A DNA stretch of 64,000 bases from contig CAVNZM010000004.1 of NCBI GenBank assembly GCA_963693365.1, positions 10,354,001 to 10,418,000 on the forward strand, in the 5' to 3' direction. This document shows positions 1-11,375 of this stretch, piece after piece. The notes beneath the pieces are model-generated. The model did not search any database. It had not been told where the DNA came from and worked only from the letters and a program-made list of their open reading frames with translations. A program made the position numbers and the translations under genes. The stretch is from Amoebidium appalachense (Eukaryota; Ichthyosporea). The first letter of the stretch is position 1. Each line of letters starts with the position of its first letter.

Positions 1-38
1 CGTACTTTTTGACGCATTCAAACCCCCCCCCCCCCCCC
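1..38 (+). repeat. Truncated copy of the poly-C-tailed interspersed repeat (type A tail)
   Basis: The window opens inside the last bases of a repeat that recurs several times here. The tail TTTTTGACGCATTCAAA is followed at once by a poly-C run. The same tail followed by poly-C occurs near 8850-8887, and closely related tails near 30932 and 47757. The body of this copy lies upstream of the window. Confidence 0.75.
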
Positions 39-176
39 TCTCGCCCCTCTCCCTCCCTCCCTCACCCCTTTTTCTCTCTCCCCATCCCTTCCCCCATCCC
101 CCCTCCTCCCTCCCCCCCCCCCCCCCCGGCCCCCCTCCTTCTATCCCTTCCTCCTGTTCTCTCTCTCTCTCCCCCC

Positions 177-207
<31 letters not shown>

Positions 208-691
208 CCCCCCCCCCCCTCTTTCCCCTCTCTCCTTCCTCACTCCCCCCCCCCCCCTCCCCCTCCCCCTCCTCCTTCCATCCATCCCTCCTGTTCTCTT
301 TCACTCGCTTTCTCTCCAGCACCTCTCTCTGCTGTGGTCTCTACTCGCTTCTCGGTCACAGCCTTTACCCTCTCTTTCCATCACAACCTTTCATTTGTTC
401 CCCTCTCCTGCTTTCCACGTTGACCATTGTTGTTCACTTGCTGCATTGTCCTCCCCCCCCCCCCCCCCCCCCCCAACTCTTCGTCCACTTCAAGGCCTCA
501 ATGCACCCTCTCTCTCTTATCTGTGTTGCTCCATATCTGTTGTCTTTCTGGTACTTTGGACAATCGACTTCCAGTTTAGTTCCGACTAGCGGGAGGAGGT
601 CTTGGGCAAAGGGTAGTACTGGGTTCCGTCTGGGGGTTTGCAATGAGCACCTGCTAATTACCCCCCCCCCCCCCCCCCCCCCCCGGAACAC

Positions 692-789
<98 letters not shown>
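39..789 (+). other. 3' part of an intron: pyrimidine-rich tracts and (CA)n ending at an acceptor
   Basis: This stretch holds C- and CT-rich tracts (about 27-290), poly-C at about 454-474 and 661-684, and an almost unbroken (CA)n run from about 687 to 788 that ends in AG. Its end is the splice acceptor of the following ESCRT-III exon. I see no convincing exon between 290 and 660. The open frames here only translate the repeats. Confidence 0.6.
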
Positions 790-790
<1 letters not shown>

Positions 791-885
791 TGGCGGATGC
801 GCCTGCCTCCAAGCTCAAGGCCAGTGCGCAGGAAGAGGAAGACTTGGACGCGCTGACGGCAAAACTGGCCGGTCTGAAGGGATAG
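790..885 (+). CDS. ESCRT-III subunit, SNF7 family (CHMP3/Vps24- or CHMP2-like), last exon only
   Basis: This is the terminal 31-codon exon of a gene whose body lies left of the window. The exon follows a (CA)n-AG acceptor and ends in TAG at 883-885. Its acidic segment (QEEEDLDAL) leads into LTAKLAGLKG at the C-terminus. This matches the MIM1 motif of ESCRT-III proteins (Lxx[RK]LxxL[KR]), which binds MIT domains such as that of the Vps4 ATPase. The preceding APASK resembles the segment before the acidic stretch in CHMP3/Vps24. ESCRT-III subunits polymerise on endosomal and other membranes to drive scission. The exon is short, so the family is likely but the subunit is uncertain. An in-frame ATG at the exon start is probably internal. 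Poly-A signals follow at 1339-1349. Confidence 0.55.
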
Positions 886-1338
886 ACGTGCGGGGGTGGG
901 GTTTATATTATTGTTTGGTTTTTGTTTTATTTCTGTGAAGGTACAGGTGCAGGGCCTGGGGTTCAGTAGTTGGCTCGAGATAGTTATATCTTGTACCCGC
1001 CGATATAGAGATTGGTTTTGTTTATGTATCCAGGCCCTGCCAGGCAAACACATACACACAATCACGCACTCACACACACACACACACGGGCTGCACAGTG
1101 CGCATGCAGCACACTCGCACACGCAGATATGCATATGGGTAATGCCGCCATAATACAATGTGTGTAATAATAAATGCTGGTGTTTTTCACTGTGATGATG
1201 TTGCATGAGTAGCAGACACACAAAGCATGATTTCGTAGGCGCAAACAAAAGTGAAACACATGTTGGATATGGGTAGTTGTACATATGCATACTGTCACTA
1301 AGTGTGTATGCATGTAAGGCGTCGATTATACGGCAACC

Positions 1339-1349
1339 AATAAAATAAA
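1339..1349 (+). terminator. Poly-A signals for the ESCRT-III gene
   Basis: Two overlapping AATAAA hexamers lie about 455 bases after the ESCRT-III stop codon, in otherwise non-coding sequence. This is a plausible cleavage and polyadenylation signal. No downstream GU-rich element was assessed. Confidence 0.4.
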
Positions 1350-1664
1350 GTCAGATAGCTATCACGTGGGAAGGAGGTAATGGATCCTATTGCCTCGGAC
1401 CTGGTTTCTAAATACATGGTTTTATGAACGAGTGAATCATAGGAAGTTCTTGTCTTCTATTTTTTTTTTTTTTTTTTTTTTTTGGGGGGGGGGGGGGAGT
1501 ATGAACTAAAAGGGAGTAATGGCTATTTTGCAGATATATGAAATCGAGACAGCTACATAATTGTTTACTCATCATGGTAACGGTTGCTGGCCCTCCTCCT
1601 CCCCACCCCTCCCTTCCCCAACTCTCGGCCCACAAACATCACATGCATGCACGCGCGTGCGCAT

Positions 1665-1696
<32 letters not shown>

Positions 1697-1863
1697 ACAC
1701 ATACACACACACACACACACATGTACACACACACACACACACATGTGCACTGTGTTGCGCGCGTGCACAATGCCACACACACGCCCATATGTAGTCGGCG
1801 TCACACACACGCATGCGCACACGTATACACACACATGTCCACATACGCACACACACCACACGT

Positions 1864-1902
<39 letters not shown>

Positions 1903-1911
1903 CACACAGTG

Positions 1912-1960
<49 letters not shown>

Positions 1961-2499
1961 TATCACAGACACGACATCCAGACACATGTAAGTTCTGTTC
2001 TGTTTGTACCTACTTCGAATTCGTGCCTAGCACAACGTTAACACCAAATGTATGTTGTCAAATGCATGACACGGTTCCCAGTGTGCATGCAGGGCTAGCG
2101 CTGTATTGTTGCAATCCTCCACCACATGCACTGAGTCTCGCACGTACACAGGCATATGCGGTCACCCGTGCACGGTGCCTGAGTGGCATTCAGACTGAGG
2201 CTCCCTAGCTCTCCACCTTTTTCCTTCCTTTTATGTATATACTTACCAGGCAGCAAACTTGTTTAAGCCAATTGTTACGCCAGTTATACCCATCGAGTCG
2301 TTCTCCCACCGGCTCACACTCAAGGCTAATTCATGATTAGTTGCCATTACCTGTTTTAATATTAGCATATAAATATTTGACGAGATCACTCAGAAAAACG
2401 ATTCGTGATTTTGGTGCATTTGGTGCATATTAATATCGTCACACAATGTGTGCGAGAGCCTGGCCACGAGAAATCCCTTGGGTAGAGCTTTCATAAATT

Positions 2500-2536
<37 letters not shown>

Positions 2537-3358
2537 GGCAGCGTTATGCCCATTTTTGATGGCAGTCCATGGGGAATTATGAGCTTTTTATTGCCGGAAA
2601 TATGTCTGGAAGCACTGCCTCACCTAATGGCCTACAGTCGCCGTATTGCGTTTTCCAGCGCAGCCAATCAAATGCAGTCAATGACGTATGTACATGGTAA
2701 GCAACACCAAGGCAGCAAAAACCACTAATCAAAGCTTATATAGAAAGGATGTAAATACTCGAATGGATCTGAAGTAGTATGATATAGTAACTCCTAACGG
2801 GTGCAAGCCAAACCCTCTACCGCAAACACCAAGAAAAACCACCAACCCAACCACCTTCCCCATCACCCACCAGTCCCATTACTACCATTGAGTTCGGCTA
2901 ATGTACTTTCCCACATGTGTACACCACCAACTTTTCCGACACTTCAGCCACATTACACAACTACAACCACCCATAACGGAACACCCATAACGGAAATTTA
3001 GAGTAGAAAACCACCGGGGACAGATTATGAAAGAACAGAAAAAAGAATTTAGAACACAAAATAACCCAGTATACTAGAACGGAGCCTGAAAGGGAAGGCC
3101 CCGCGGGGGCGGGGGCGGGGGGCCGACGGACGGGTGGGGTGTGGGTGGTGGTGGTGGTGGTGGTGGTGGTGGTGGTGGTGGGGGGGGGGGGGGGGGGCAG
3201 TGAAAAATGGAGGATGAAGTGAAAGTGAAAGAGAAAAAGAATAAGAAGATGACGTTTCAGCAAATTCAACACAAAATCACGGGGGACCAAACCGAAATAA
3301 TGACCCGACAGGACAAAAACATGTGGTCGTGGTCGTTGTGATGGGTTTTTTTTTTTTT

Positions 3359-3402
<44 letters not shown>

Positions 3403-4481
3403 AGCAAAAGGACAAGGATATGCAGTGGCAAACAAAGAAAAATGCTGTAGCTTGACCAATTCAGTCGAAGCTCGGTTAGATGAGATAATCTTTAATAATC
3501 ATGTAGGAGCTCCGTCTTCCTCTGACAAGTGAGAGGGGAGAGAAAAAGAGAGGGGGATGGGGGAGAGGGGGGGGAAAGGGGGGGGGGGGGGGGAGGGGAG
3601 GGGGGAGAGAATATGAGTGAATGAGTAAGTGAAAAAGAAAGAGAGAACGAGAACGGTCACTGGAACTCCGCCTTCCCCCGAAAAACTGTCCCTCTTCTCA
3701 CAGCCAGCACGGTGTGAAGTGGGGGCTGATCCCCCGTCACCGTCACCGTGGTGGCTCTTGAAAAAAGCAGAACGGTGCGCGATCACAGCAGTTTATTGAC
3801 GGAAAGTCATGGAATGGTTTGTAGCCAATCGGTTTTAACGGCGTGATAGGCGCTTTCGATTGGAGCCATGGCCAAAATCGATTTTCAAGGCAGAAGCCAA
3901 TCAGCATAAAGTAACTGATCACAGGCATCAGCTGCATGAGCAGGGTAAACATAAAATATTCCCAGGTTTTGAAACAAACGAACACCGGGTTACTAGGCTT
4001 TCATTTGTATGTGTGGTTATTAATTGTGTTATGAAATATTACAAAAGTAAATCTCCACCGGCTGCTTTTGATCAATCGAACAGTACATTCAGCCTGTGAT
4101 ACAGGTTGGTCGGTTGATCATCACGGTGAGCCACGCCCACGGTAGTGACTCACGCGGCAGCGGGGAAGTGAGGGCAGTAAATAAAGAACTATAGCCGCTA
4201 ATTATGTACAGCTGAGCAGACTCCTCGACCTCAAGGCAGCTAGAGAAACTTTCACAACAACACAACAATAGAACAAAAATCATGTATACTAAAATGCTTT
4301 TGCTCTTTTCTATTCAACGAAGTGCAAATTCACCTCTATTTTTGCACATTAATTAGTTACTAGTTTTAATTCTGTGTACGAACTCGAAACTTTCGAAAGC
4401 CCAAGGAATTCGAGGGTCCGAGTCTCCGGAGACTCCGAGTTGAGAGATTTTACCCCACTTCCAGAGCCTTGGATTACCCAG

Positions 4482-4592
4482 CCAATGGAAGACGAGGGCA
4501 ACGAGCAGTACTCCGGCAGGACACCCCGTGAGGGAGCGGCAGCCGATTGGAACATTCAATCGACCATAAAATTGTATAACCGATGGCCAATC
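4482..4592. promoter_or_regulatory. CCAAT-box group upstream of the carrier gene
   Basis: Three CCAAT pentamers, two direct and one as ATTGG, lie at about 4482, 4545 and 4587, some 500-600 bases upstream of the TATA-like box of the carrier. CCAAT boxes bind NF-Y type factors in many eukaryotes. Function here is inferred only from clustering and position. Confidence 0.3.
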
Positions 4593-5088
4593 CTCTGGCT
4601 ACGCTAAATACATACACACACGTATTTGGAAAAGTAACGAAATGATATGCACAATAAATCTCTGGGCAGGGTAGAAATCCCGTACGTACATATGCACATG
4701 AACAGGCAAAATGGGCAGTGTAATACGGGCTGCTGATGGGCGAGCGGCGCGGCCATGTACGTGAGATCGCGATGATATCAGTCTTTCCGTACGTATACAC
4801 TCAAAACAGATGCAATATCGCAGTGCACGCGCAGTCTCAGGCAGCCGGAATGCGCGGCTGCACAGTTTCCTTTTGTAACACAATTGCAAAACAAAACCAA
4901 ATCCCTCATCTTTGTTCTTTAGAAGCACTTGAGATTCTGTAAGAACTCATGTGTCTACAATAATATAGGTGGGCATGGGCAGTCAGCTGGCGGCATCGAT
5001 ACCGACAAAAGTCACGACAACGATTCACCGTTTTCTAAACACCCAATAACATCGTAGCTAGGAGTTGAGTATTGGTGCCGGCGCACGG

Positions 5089-5097
5089 ATATATAAG
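5089..5097 (+). promoter_or_regulatory. TATA-like box of the carrier gene
   Basis: ATATATAAG lies about 172 bases upstream of the carrier ATG in otherwise GC-balanced DNA. Transcription would start near 5115-5130, giving a 5'UTR of about 140-155 bases. This is the only TATA-like sequence close to the start. Confidence 0.45.
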
Positions 5098-5268
5098 GGG
5101 CAACGCGCATTAGCAAGCAACAGAGCTCTGCTTTCTGGCAGCCGTTCACACCGTTGTGAGGCATCTCCGTCCTCGGGGGTTTATATTTTATGTTGTTTAG
5201 TTCCCGCCGTGTCTAGGTAGAAGGGATAGAGGACTGTTCTTGTCTCAGTTAGCTTCGCAACATTGAAA

Positions 5269-7343
5269 ATGGCGCAGAAGAAGCAGAACTCGCTGCTTAT
5301 GAACCTTGTTGCTGGTGGCGGTGCCGGGGCCATGGAGTCTTCCATCTGCCACCCCCTTGACACGGTCAAGACCCGTTTGCAGCTTGCCCGCTCCATCGGC
5401 GTAAGTGTCCCCCACTGTCATGAGTTATTGGGTGTATTACAATGCGTTTGCTGCCGCAACTGCTGTGAAGTGTATGTTTCTGCGATAGTGTGGAACACGT
5501 TCTATACTTTGAAAAGTTTAGGTGCAGGGTTTAGCTCCAGGCCGTCTCCCCCTTCTGGCCCAACCTGGTGTTCCCATATCCATGACGGCGTGTGGGGTTG
5601 TCCTGAAAGATCGGTTGGAAGGAGGGGAGGGAGGAGAAGTGTGGGCAGTGGAGGAAGGGAGACTTGTGAACAGCCCGCTCTTCTCTGGTTTGCTGTCTCC
5701 CCTACTTCTTTGGGGCTCTCTGCAATGCTTGGTTGGAAACTAACTTGCTGGTGTCTTGTGTGCAGCGCTCTGCTGGTATGGTCGGCACAGCCAAGCGTAT
5801 CATCAACAATGAAGGGTTCTTTGCACTTTACAAGGGTTTGACGGCCGTCGTTAGCGGCATTATCCCTAAGATGGCTATCCGTTTCTCCTCTTTCGAGATG
5901 TACAAGCAGTGGATGGCTGATGCCAACGGCAAGAACACGACCGGTCAGGTGTTCCTTGCAGGTCTTGGGTCGGGTATCACCGAGGCCGTGGCTGTGGTCA
6001 CTCCTATGGAGGTCGTCAAGATTCGTCTGCAGGTAAAGCTTCGGCTTCAGTCACTTCATCTCACATCCATTTTTTTCCCTTTAGCTCCAGCACCCACCAC
6101 CTTGGTGAACTTCCTCGCCTCCCCTTCCCCCTATGAGCCCTCCCCCCCTTCCCCTCCCCCTTGTGGGCAGCTGCTTCTGCAGATATCTCCCTTCTTTCTT
6201 CTTCTCCTTACACCCAAAGCCTGCCCCCTCTTCTTCTCCTTGCACCCCAATCCTTTCGCTCTTCCTCCCCCCCCCCTCCCCCATCTGACTATATCTTGTG
6301 TTCCCCTTTCCTCCGTTTTATCTGCTTCAGTGTTCCTCCCTCTGTCTCCCCCCTCCCCCCCCCCCCTCTCTTAAAACGGAAAATCCCTACCTTAAGCCTG
6401 TTCATCTCGTTTCCCTTGGGCCTTCCCTCTTCCCCCCCCCCCCAGGCCTGAAAACAAACCCCTCCCACATCGACCAAATCTTGTGTTCCCCTTTCCTCCG
6501 TTCTATCTGCTTCAGTGTTCCTAGGACCCTTTGTCCTCCCCCTCTCCCTCCCCCCCCCCCCCCTAAACGGAAACCCCCTACTTTAAGCCTCTTCATCTGT
6601 TTTTGTTGGGCCTTCCCTCTCCCCCTCCCCTCCCCCCCCCCCCGGCCTGAAAACAAATCCCCACTACTACAAGTTCAGGTCTCTTGCTTCCCTTGTCATC
6701 CCCCCCCCCCCCCCCCCCCGGGTCGTTGGCAACCCCGGGCTCTCTCACCCTGTTTCACCAAGAAGCAATGCCATATACTAATCAACCTTCCCTCTCACAG
6801 GCGCAAACCAACTCCCTCTCAGACCCATCTGACTGGGGCAAGCGCAAGTACCGTGGCACTCTGCACTGTGCCGTGAGCATTGTGCGTGAGGAGGGTGTGA
6901 CTGCTCTCTACAAGGGTGTGATCCCCACTGTGCTCCGTCAGGCCACCAACCAGGCCGCCAACTTCACGGCCTACCAGGAGATCAAGAAGCGCTGGGTTGC
7001 TGCCAGGGGCGGCCAGGATCTGGCCCCCTACCAGAATTTCCTCGTTGGCGGCATTAGCGGCGCCATGGGCCCCTGTGCAAACTGCCCTCTTGACGTGATC
7101 AAGACGCGCCTGCAGAAGCAGAAGATTGTCCCCGGCCAGAAGCCAAAGTACGACGGTGTGGTTGGGTGCATCACGGTCATGTTGAGGGAGGAGGGTCCCC
7201 GTGCCTTCTACAAGGGTCTCACGCCACGGCTCATGCGTATTGTGCCTGGTCAGGCCATCACCTTCATGACGTATGAGGCAATTTCCAAGCAGCTAGTCAA
7301 GTACCCCATGTTCCAGCCCAAGGCGGCTCCTACCACTGTGTAA
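5269..7343 (+). CDS. SFC1: Mitochondrial succinate-fumarate carrier (Sfc1/Acr1 type, SLC25 family)
   Basis: Inner-membrane antiporter that in yeast and plants exchanges cytosolic succinate for matrix fumarate, linking the glyoxylate cycle and gluconeogenesis to mitochondria. Exons are 5269-5400, 5766-6032 and 6801-7343 (TAA), with consensus GT-AG sites and all junctions in phase 0. They join to 313 residues, the normal family size. The three SLC25 repeats carry the signatures PLDTVK (residues 29-34), PMEVVK and PLDVIK. The stretch IIPKMAIRFSS, then GITEAV, PMEVVKIRLQ, RQATNQAANF and PGQAITF are close to fungal Sfc1. The start sits in AAAATGG and begins MAQKK, like the yeast protein. Intron 2 is C-rich with a tandem repeat. 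No break or missing signature residue was seen. A related tricarboxylate carrier is possible but fits less well. Confidence 0.9.
6293..6662 (+). repeat. Two-copy tandem repeat, about 185-bp unit, in carrier intron 2
   Basis: The unit starts with ATCTTGTGTTCCCCTTTCCT at 6293 and again at 6478. Both copies then share a poly-C run, a stretch resembling AAACGGAAA, a TTAAGCCT segment, GGGCCTTCCCTCT, a second poly-C run and GGCCTGAAAACAAA. The copies differ by point changes and C-run length. The repeat lies wholly inside the intron. Confidence 0.75.
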
Positions 7344-7782
7344 GAAGGATGGCAGGTGTGTAGAGCCCGGTTGATGTCTCTGCTTCCCCCCTCCTTAGGT
7401 GTGTTATTAACTAGGGTGGGGGTGGGGGCTCGTCTGGGCGCGTATGGTAGGGCGAAGGTAGCGTGTGAACGAATTAAGTCTGCTTCTGAAATATGTATGT
7501 GTAGGGGCTCGCAAAAAATGCTTTGCTGGCAAAACATTAGGAGGCCTTTTGAGGCACCTTTGTAAGTATTGTTGTTTTGAGGGTAGGGCTGGTCCTTGCC
7601 TGAGGGGTGAGATATGTTTTCCCCGTTTTCTCATCCTTCATCTTCTTTCTATGCCTCGAGCTTTTAACCTTTTTTTATTCTGACGTACATTAGTCGAAAG
7701 ACCATCTCCAGGCTCCCATGCTTAAAGCAGGTTGGTCTCACTGCGCAATAGCATGGCTTTCTACGTATGAGTGACCTTACAC

Positions 7783-7788
7783 AATAAA
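7783..7788 (+). terminator. Poly-A signal of the carrier gene
   Basis: AATAAA lies 440 bases after the TAA stop of the carrier gene, just before C-rich spacer DNA begins. It is the first AATAAA downstream of the stop. Confidence 0.5.
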
Positions 7789-7940
7789 GTTCCATGATAC
7801 CCTTTGTTTTACTTTACGGTCCCCCCCCCCCATCCCTGACCTCCCCCTGAGGCACTCCACCCTCACTCATTCCCCTCTATCCGTGCGTATGCCTGTCGGA
7901 GTCATACTAAATTTCCCCCCTTTCAGGAGCCCCATATACC

Positions 7941-7971
<31 letters not shown>

Positions 7972-8436
7972 AAAAAAAAAACCCACTCCATGGATCTACT
8001 CCTTCCTCTTGCTCGCTGTTTCAGTCCTAAAAGAATGCGTGACTCATGGTATCTGCCTACCATGTATCACACCACAACGACTCAGCGGCTTAATTGATAA
8101 TCGAATGGCAACGGCAGAAAAGGATTCGGAAACACGGTAAGGTGGCCCTCGGAGAAGAAGCCAAAAAGGTAGGTAGCAAACACTAGGGAGGAGAAGAGCA
8201 AATATTTTTCGTATCTCCCCCCCCCCCCCCCCCCCCTCCATCTGGCGAACAAGTGATAACCCAGAAATTTACAAGGGTATATGTCGGTCCCAATCAAATG
8301 GCTCGCAAAGGGATTCTCGAACCCAATCAGATCATCGGATTTCAGTTTATCCGGTTCCCTGACCCGTCCGGGCGTTATCGCTATTTGGCCCGATGCCCCC
8401 CCCCCCCCCCCCCCATATGGTCAAACCCCAGAAGTT

Positions 8437-8581
8437 CGTCGAAATCGCTGTCGACACACTGGACATGGGCTTGACCAGCTACTATTGGCACAATGTCATG
8501 CGCATGTTCGAGGAGGTGTCAAGTACACTTCCTATTAGGAAAACCGGAGGGCCACCGTCCTAGGCCTACAATAGGTGCATG
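8437..8581 (+). pseudogene. Possible retroelement coding fragment
   Basis: An open stretch of about 47 codons reads FVEIAVDTLDMG, then SYYWHNVMRMFEEV, and ends in a stop. Its composition is protein-like, unlike the surrounding repeat-driven frames. It lies 0.5 kb before another possible gag relic. I cannot place it in a family; a degenerate gag is one possibility. It follows a poly-C tract and a CAG that could be a splice acceptor, so an isolated exon cannot be excluded. Confidence 0.2.
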
Positions 8582-8751
8582 TAAGCACGTTTCTAACAGG
8601 CACAGCCACATTTGGGTTTTTTATTCCATTGCCCCCCCTCCACCCGCCCCCGCCCCCCAGCCCCCCTTTCCCTGGGCGAGAACCAAACAGGCCTCTCCTC
8701 CCATTGAGTTTCTTTCGCGACTGAAACGCTTTCACCTTACCCCCCCCCCCC

Positions 8752-8887
8752 GGGCCCCCCCTGAGGATGGGCTCTGCTTATTATGCATACTCTTTATGTA
8801 TGGCTTGCATTCTGCATCGTGTTATCCGTTTGTTCTTGTGTACTTCGTACTTTTTGACGCATTCAAAAACCCCCCCCCCCCCCCCCC
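8752..8887 (+). repeat. Interspersed poly-C-tailed repeat, 3' half (type A)
   Basis: The sequence from GGGCCCCCC and TGAGGATGGGCTCTGCTTAT through TTTTTGACGCATTC is almost identical to copies ending near 30976 and 47791. It ends in a poly-C run. Only the 3' half of the roughly 320-bp element is present; the half seen at 30644-30830 is missing. Confidence 0.85.
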
Positions 8888-9105
8888 TCCCCCCTCCGCT
8901 CGCCACCACCCCATTTCCCTCCCTCCCTCCCTCCCTCCCTTCCTCCCTCCCCCCTACCCCACGTTCCCTTTCCCGGCTGCAACCCTCACTACCACTCGCG
9001 TAATTTTTTTTTTACCATGAATCTTATTTCCATCGGGGCATAAGCCAGGACTACGAACGGATATATAGTGCAGTTGCCATAGGCACAACGAGATAGTTGC
9101 TTAGA

Positions 9106-9330
9106 TAGCTTCACCGGATATCCAACGAGATATACCAAAAACGAGAATTCTACCGAAAGCTACAATCGGCCGAGCTTGAAACTTACGGACTCATGACATA
9201 CGAAGATCCAGTCCACCAGAAGGACGACGTCGTGAAGCCGCAACCGCAGTACAAGGCAGAACACATGGTCCGCTCTCCCACACTGTTGGACCCCCCTTTT
9301 CACAGTTGGACCCCCCTTTTCCGTGATGTT
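9106..9330 (+). pseudogene. Possible degenerate Copia-type gag fragment
   Basis: A short open frame contains YRKLQSAELETYG followed by EDPVHQKDDVV. The spacing and residues resemble LTRLQRLATTLAC and DEPVQHKDVV in the clearer gag relic at 16446-17037. After this the frame passes into a duplicated 19-21-base unit (TTGGACCCCCCTTTT, twice, at about 9283-9321) and stops. Similarity is by eye and weak. Confidence 0.25.
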
Positions 9331-9548
9331 TTTTCATAATAACTTTAGTAAATTATTCTAGAAATGTCACCCGTGATATCACATATTTCAGAAAGAAGAT
9401 GCAGCAAACAAAATGTTACCCCCTACTCTCGGACACGGAGCAAATCACGACTTGCCCATGATATTAAAGGGCATTGAAAACTTTGATCGTTTTGAAAATA
9501 GTCAAAAGAAGTAACACTACGAAATTTACCTCAGGTTTCCCAAAAGTT

Positions 9549-9574
9549 GAAATGTCCTAGATCTAGGACATTTC
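9549..9574. repeat. Perfect 26-bp palindrome
   Basis: The half-site GAAATGTCCTAGA is followed directly by its exact reverse complement. There is no spacer and no mismatch. It stands just before a long C-rich tract. A perfect palindrome of this length is unlikely in non-repetitive DNA and could be a dimeric binding site or an element end. Confidence 0.8.
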
Positions 9575-9620
9575 CCCCTCCTCCCGTCCCCCCCCCCCCC
9601 CCCCCCCCCTCTCCCCGCCT

Positions 9621-9654
<34 letters not shown>

Positions 9655-9889
9655 AGGGGTGCACGGTTTCCCCCCCAAACAAACCACACCAACGCCCACA
9701 CCAACACCGGGCCCTTGGTCCCAACCACACACACGCAGACACACACACACACCGCAAAACACACATGCACACAGAGAGAGTCTAACCAACACGAATTCAC
9801 CAAGACGCCGCCGAGAATGCAAAGATCTTGCGACTCCACCTCTTCCTTTTCCCATCCCACCTCAATACTAATTTCGGTTCATACCAGTT

Positions 9890-9931
9890 ACCACCTAAAA
9901 AATTCCACAATTTTATACAGTTTTAGGTGGT
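9890..9931. repeat. Inverted repeat with 11-bp arms
   Basis: Arm ACCACCTAAAA at 9890-9900 pairs perfectly with TTTTAGGTGGT at 9921-9931 around a 20-base AT-rich loop. No neighbouring gene explains it. Confidence 0.6.
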
Positions 9932-10031
9932 TGGGCGTCATTGCCCATAGACCACCACCTATCCCTACAACTACACTTTCTGTGTGTGTTCATAGCCAGA
10001 CTTCTCTCCTGGGCTCAGTCCTAGCAAATTT

Positions 10032-10112
<81 letters not shown>

Positions 10113-10211
10113 TCAGGCCGGCCCACAGGCTAATCCATTGACCACCAAACACTCCCGCCAGGGACCTCCCCCCCCAAGTGAGCAAAATACAAGCAGTTGG
10201 TTTGCCATGCT

Positions 10212-10294
<83 letters not shown>

Positions 10295-10514
10295 CCCCCC
10301 CCCCCCCCCCCCCCCCGCTCCTCCCCCCCCCCCCGCCTCTTCCTCAGGCCCGTTGCCCATCCCACACAAGGTTTCCTTTCCCATTGTACCACGCAAACCG
10401 CCGATGTGTTGACCCACGTCCAGCAGAGGTTTGGTTCTTACCCCCCCCTCCCCCCCTCCCCCCAATATATCAACTCATCGGGACCACCCTTATTCCTGTC
10501 ACACCTAGCTACAA

Positions 10515-10558
<44 letters not shown>

Positions 10559-11343
10559 CTACCAAAAGTGACCGGGTACACGGCGTAAGCTGTGACCCCC
10601 CCCCCCCCCCCCATCCCAGTCAACCTCCCCCCCCCCCTCCCCCCCCCCACATCCAATCCCCCCCCCCCCCCCCCCCCCCCTGCCTGCCCGCCCGCCTGGC
10701 CGCCCGCCCGCCCGCCCGCCCGCCCTCCCGCCCTCCCGCCCTCCTTTTGGCAAGCCCAGTGTGACTGTATTGTGTTATGGCACGGAAGTTGTACCTGCAA
10801 ACTACTTTGTTCTGTGGGCAGAGACAGGACGGGTGGCAGAAAAACGGTTAGTGCTCGGATGGCTCAAATTTCAAGCCCACTGATGGTAAAGTTTCAAAAA
10901 TGTACACACATATGTGCTCACACACACATGCCATACATGTGCACACATTTATCGTACACATACACAATGGCATACACACGCACATACATACACATGTGCA
11001 CACATTTCCGAGTATACCTACTGTAACATGTGAATGCAGCTTGTTGATTGGTTCATCTGCCTGGACCAATGTGCTATTGGCTCACAGTCACACCATTGCA
11101 TCTGCCAGGCCCTTGTTGTTGGGCCTGACAGAAAGTAAAGTCACACATGGCAAGCCTAAACCTGGAGCGTGTCTGGGTGATATTTTGTGTGCACTTTGTT
11201 CATAGTTATTCACCGGGGAATCATTATGAAAGAATACCCCAAGAATCGATGGCGGCATAGGAATATTGCACGTGTGTGTGTGTGTGTGCCTGTGTGGAGG
11301 TGGAGGTGGTGGTGGTGGTGGTGGTGGTGGTGGTGGTGGGGGT

Positions 11344-11375
<32 letters not shown>

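Larger units (their letters stand above)
886..5080. other. Spacer between the ESCRT-III gene and the carrier; simple repeats, no gene seen
   Basis: The first part is the ESCRT-III 3'UTR. It is followed by poly-T/poly-G (1460-1498), an interrupted (CA)n cluster (about 1664-1958), poly-G (2501-2535), (GGT)n running into poly-G (about 3145-3197), poly-T/poly-G (about 3349-3401) and G-rich DNA near 3570-3605. Unique AT-richer DNA from 3780 to 5080 holds several CCAAT/ATTGG motifs and a perfect 16-bp palindrome at 4420-4435 (GAGTCTCCGGAGACTC). I found no open frame with protein-like composition or splice logic. Confidence 0.6.

Noticed and set aside
687-788. Possible telomeric or CRISPR-like array in the regular repeats
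   Set aside because: Units are simple dinucleotides without spacers; there is no cas gene and no telomere unit array.
8752-8887. Coding potential of the conserved block in the interspersed repeat
   Set aside because: Frames differ between copies and contain stops in the 63-kb copy. Conservation is at DNA level and ends in poly-C.
9547-10764. 405-codon proline-rich open frame on the + strand
   Set aside because: Poly-C reads as proline in every + frame. The frame has no non-repetitive protein-like segment and spans poly-A and poly-C homopolymers.
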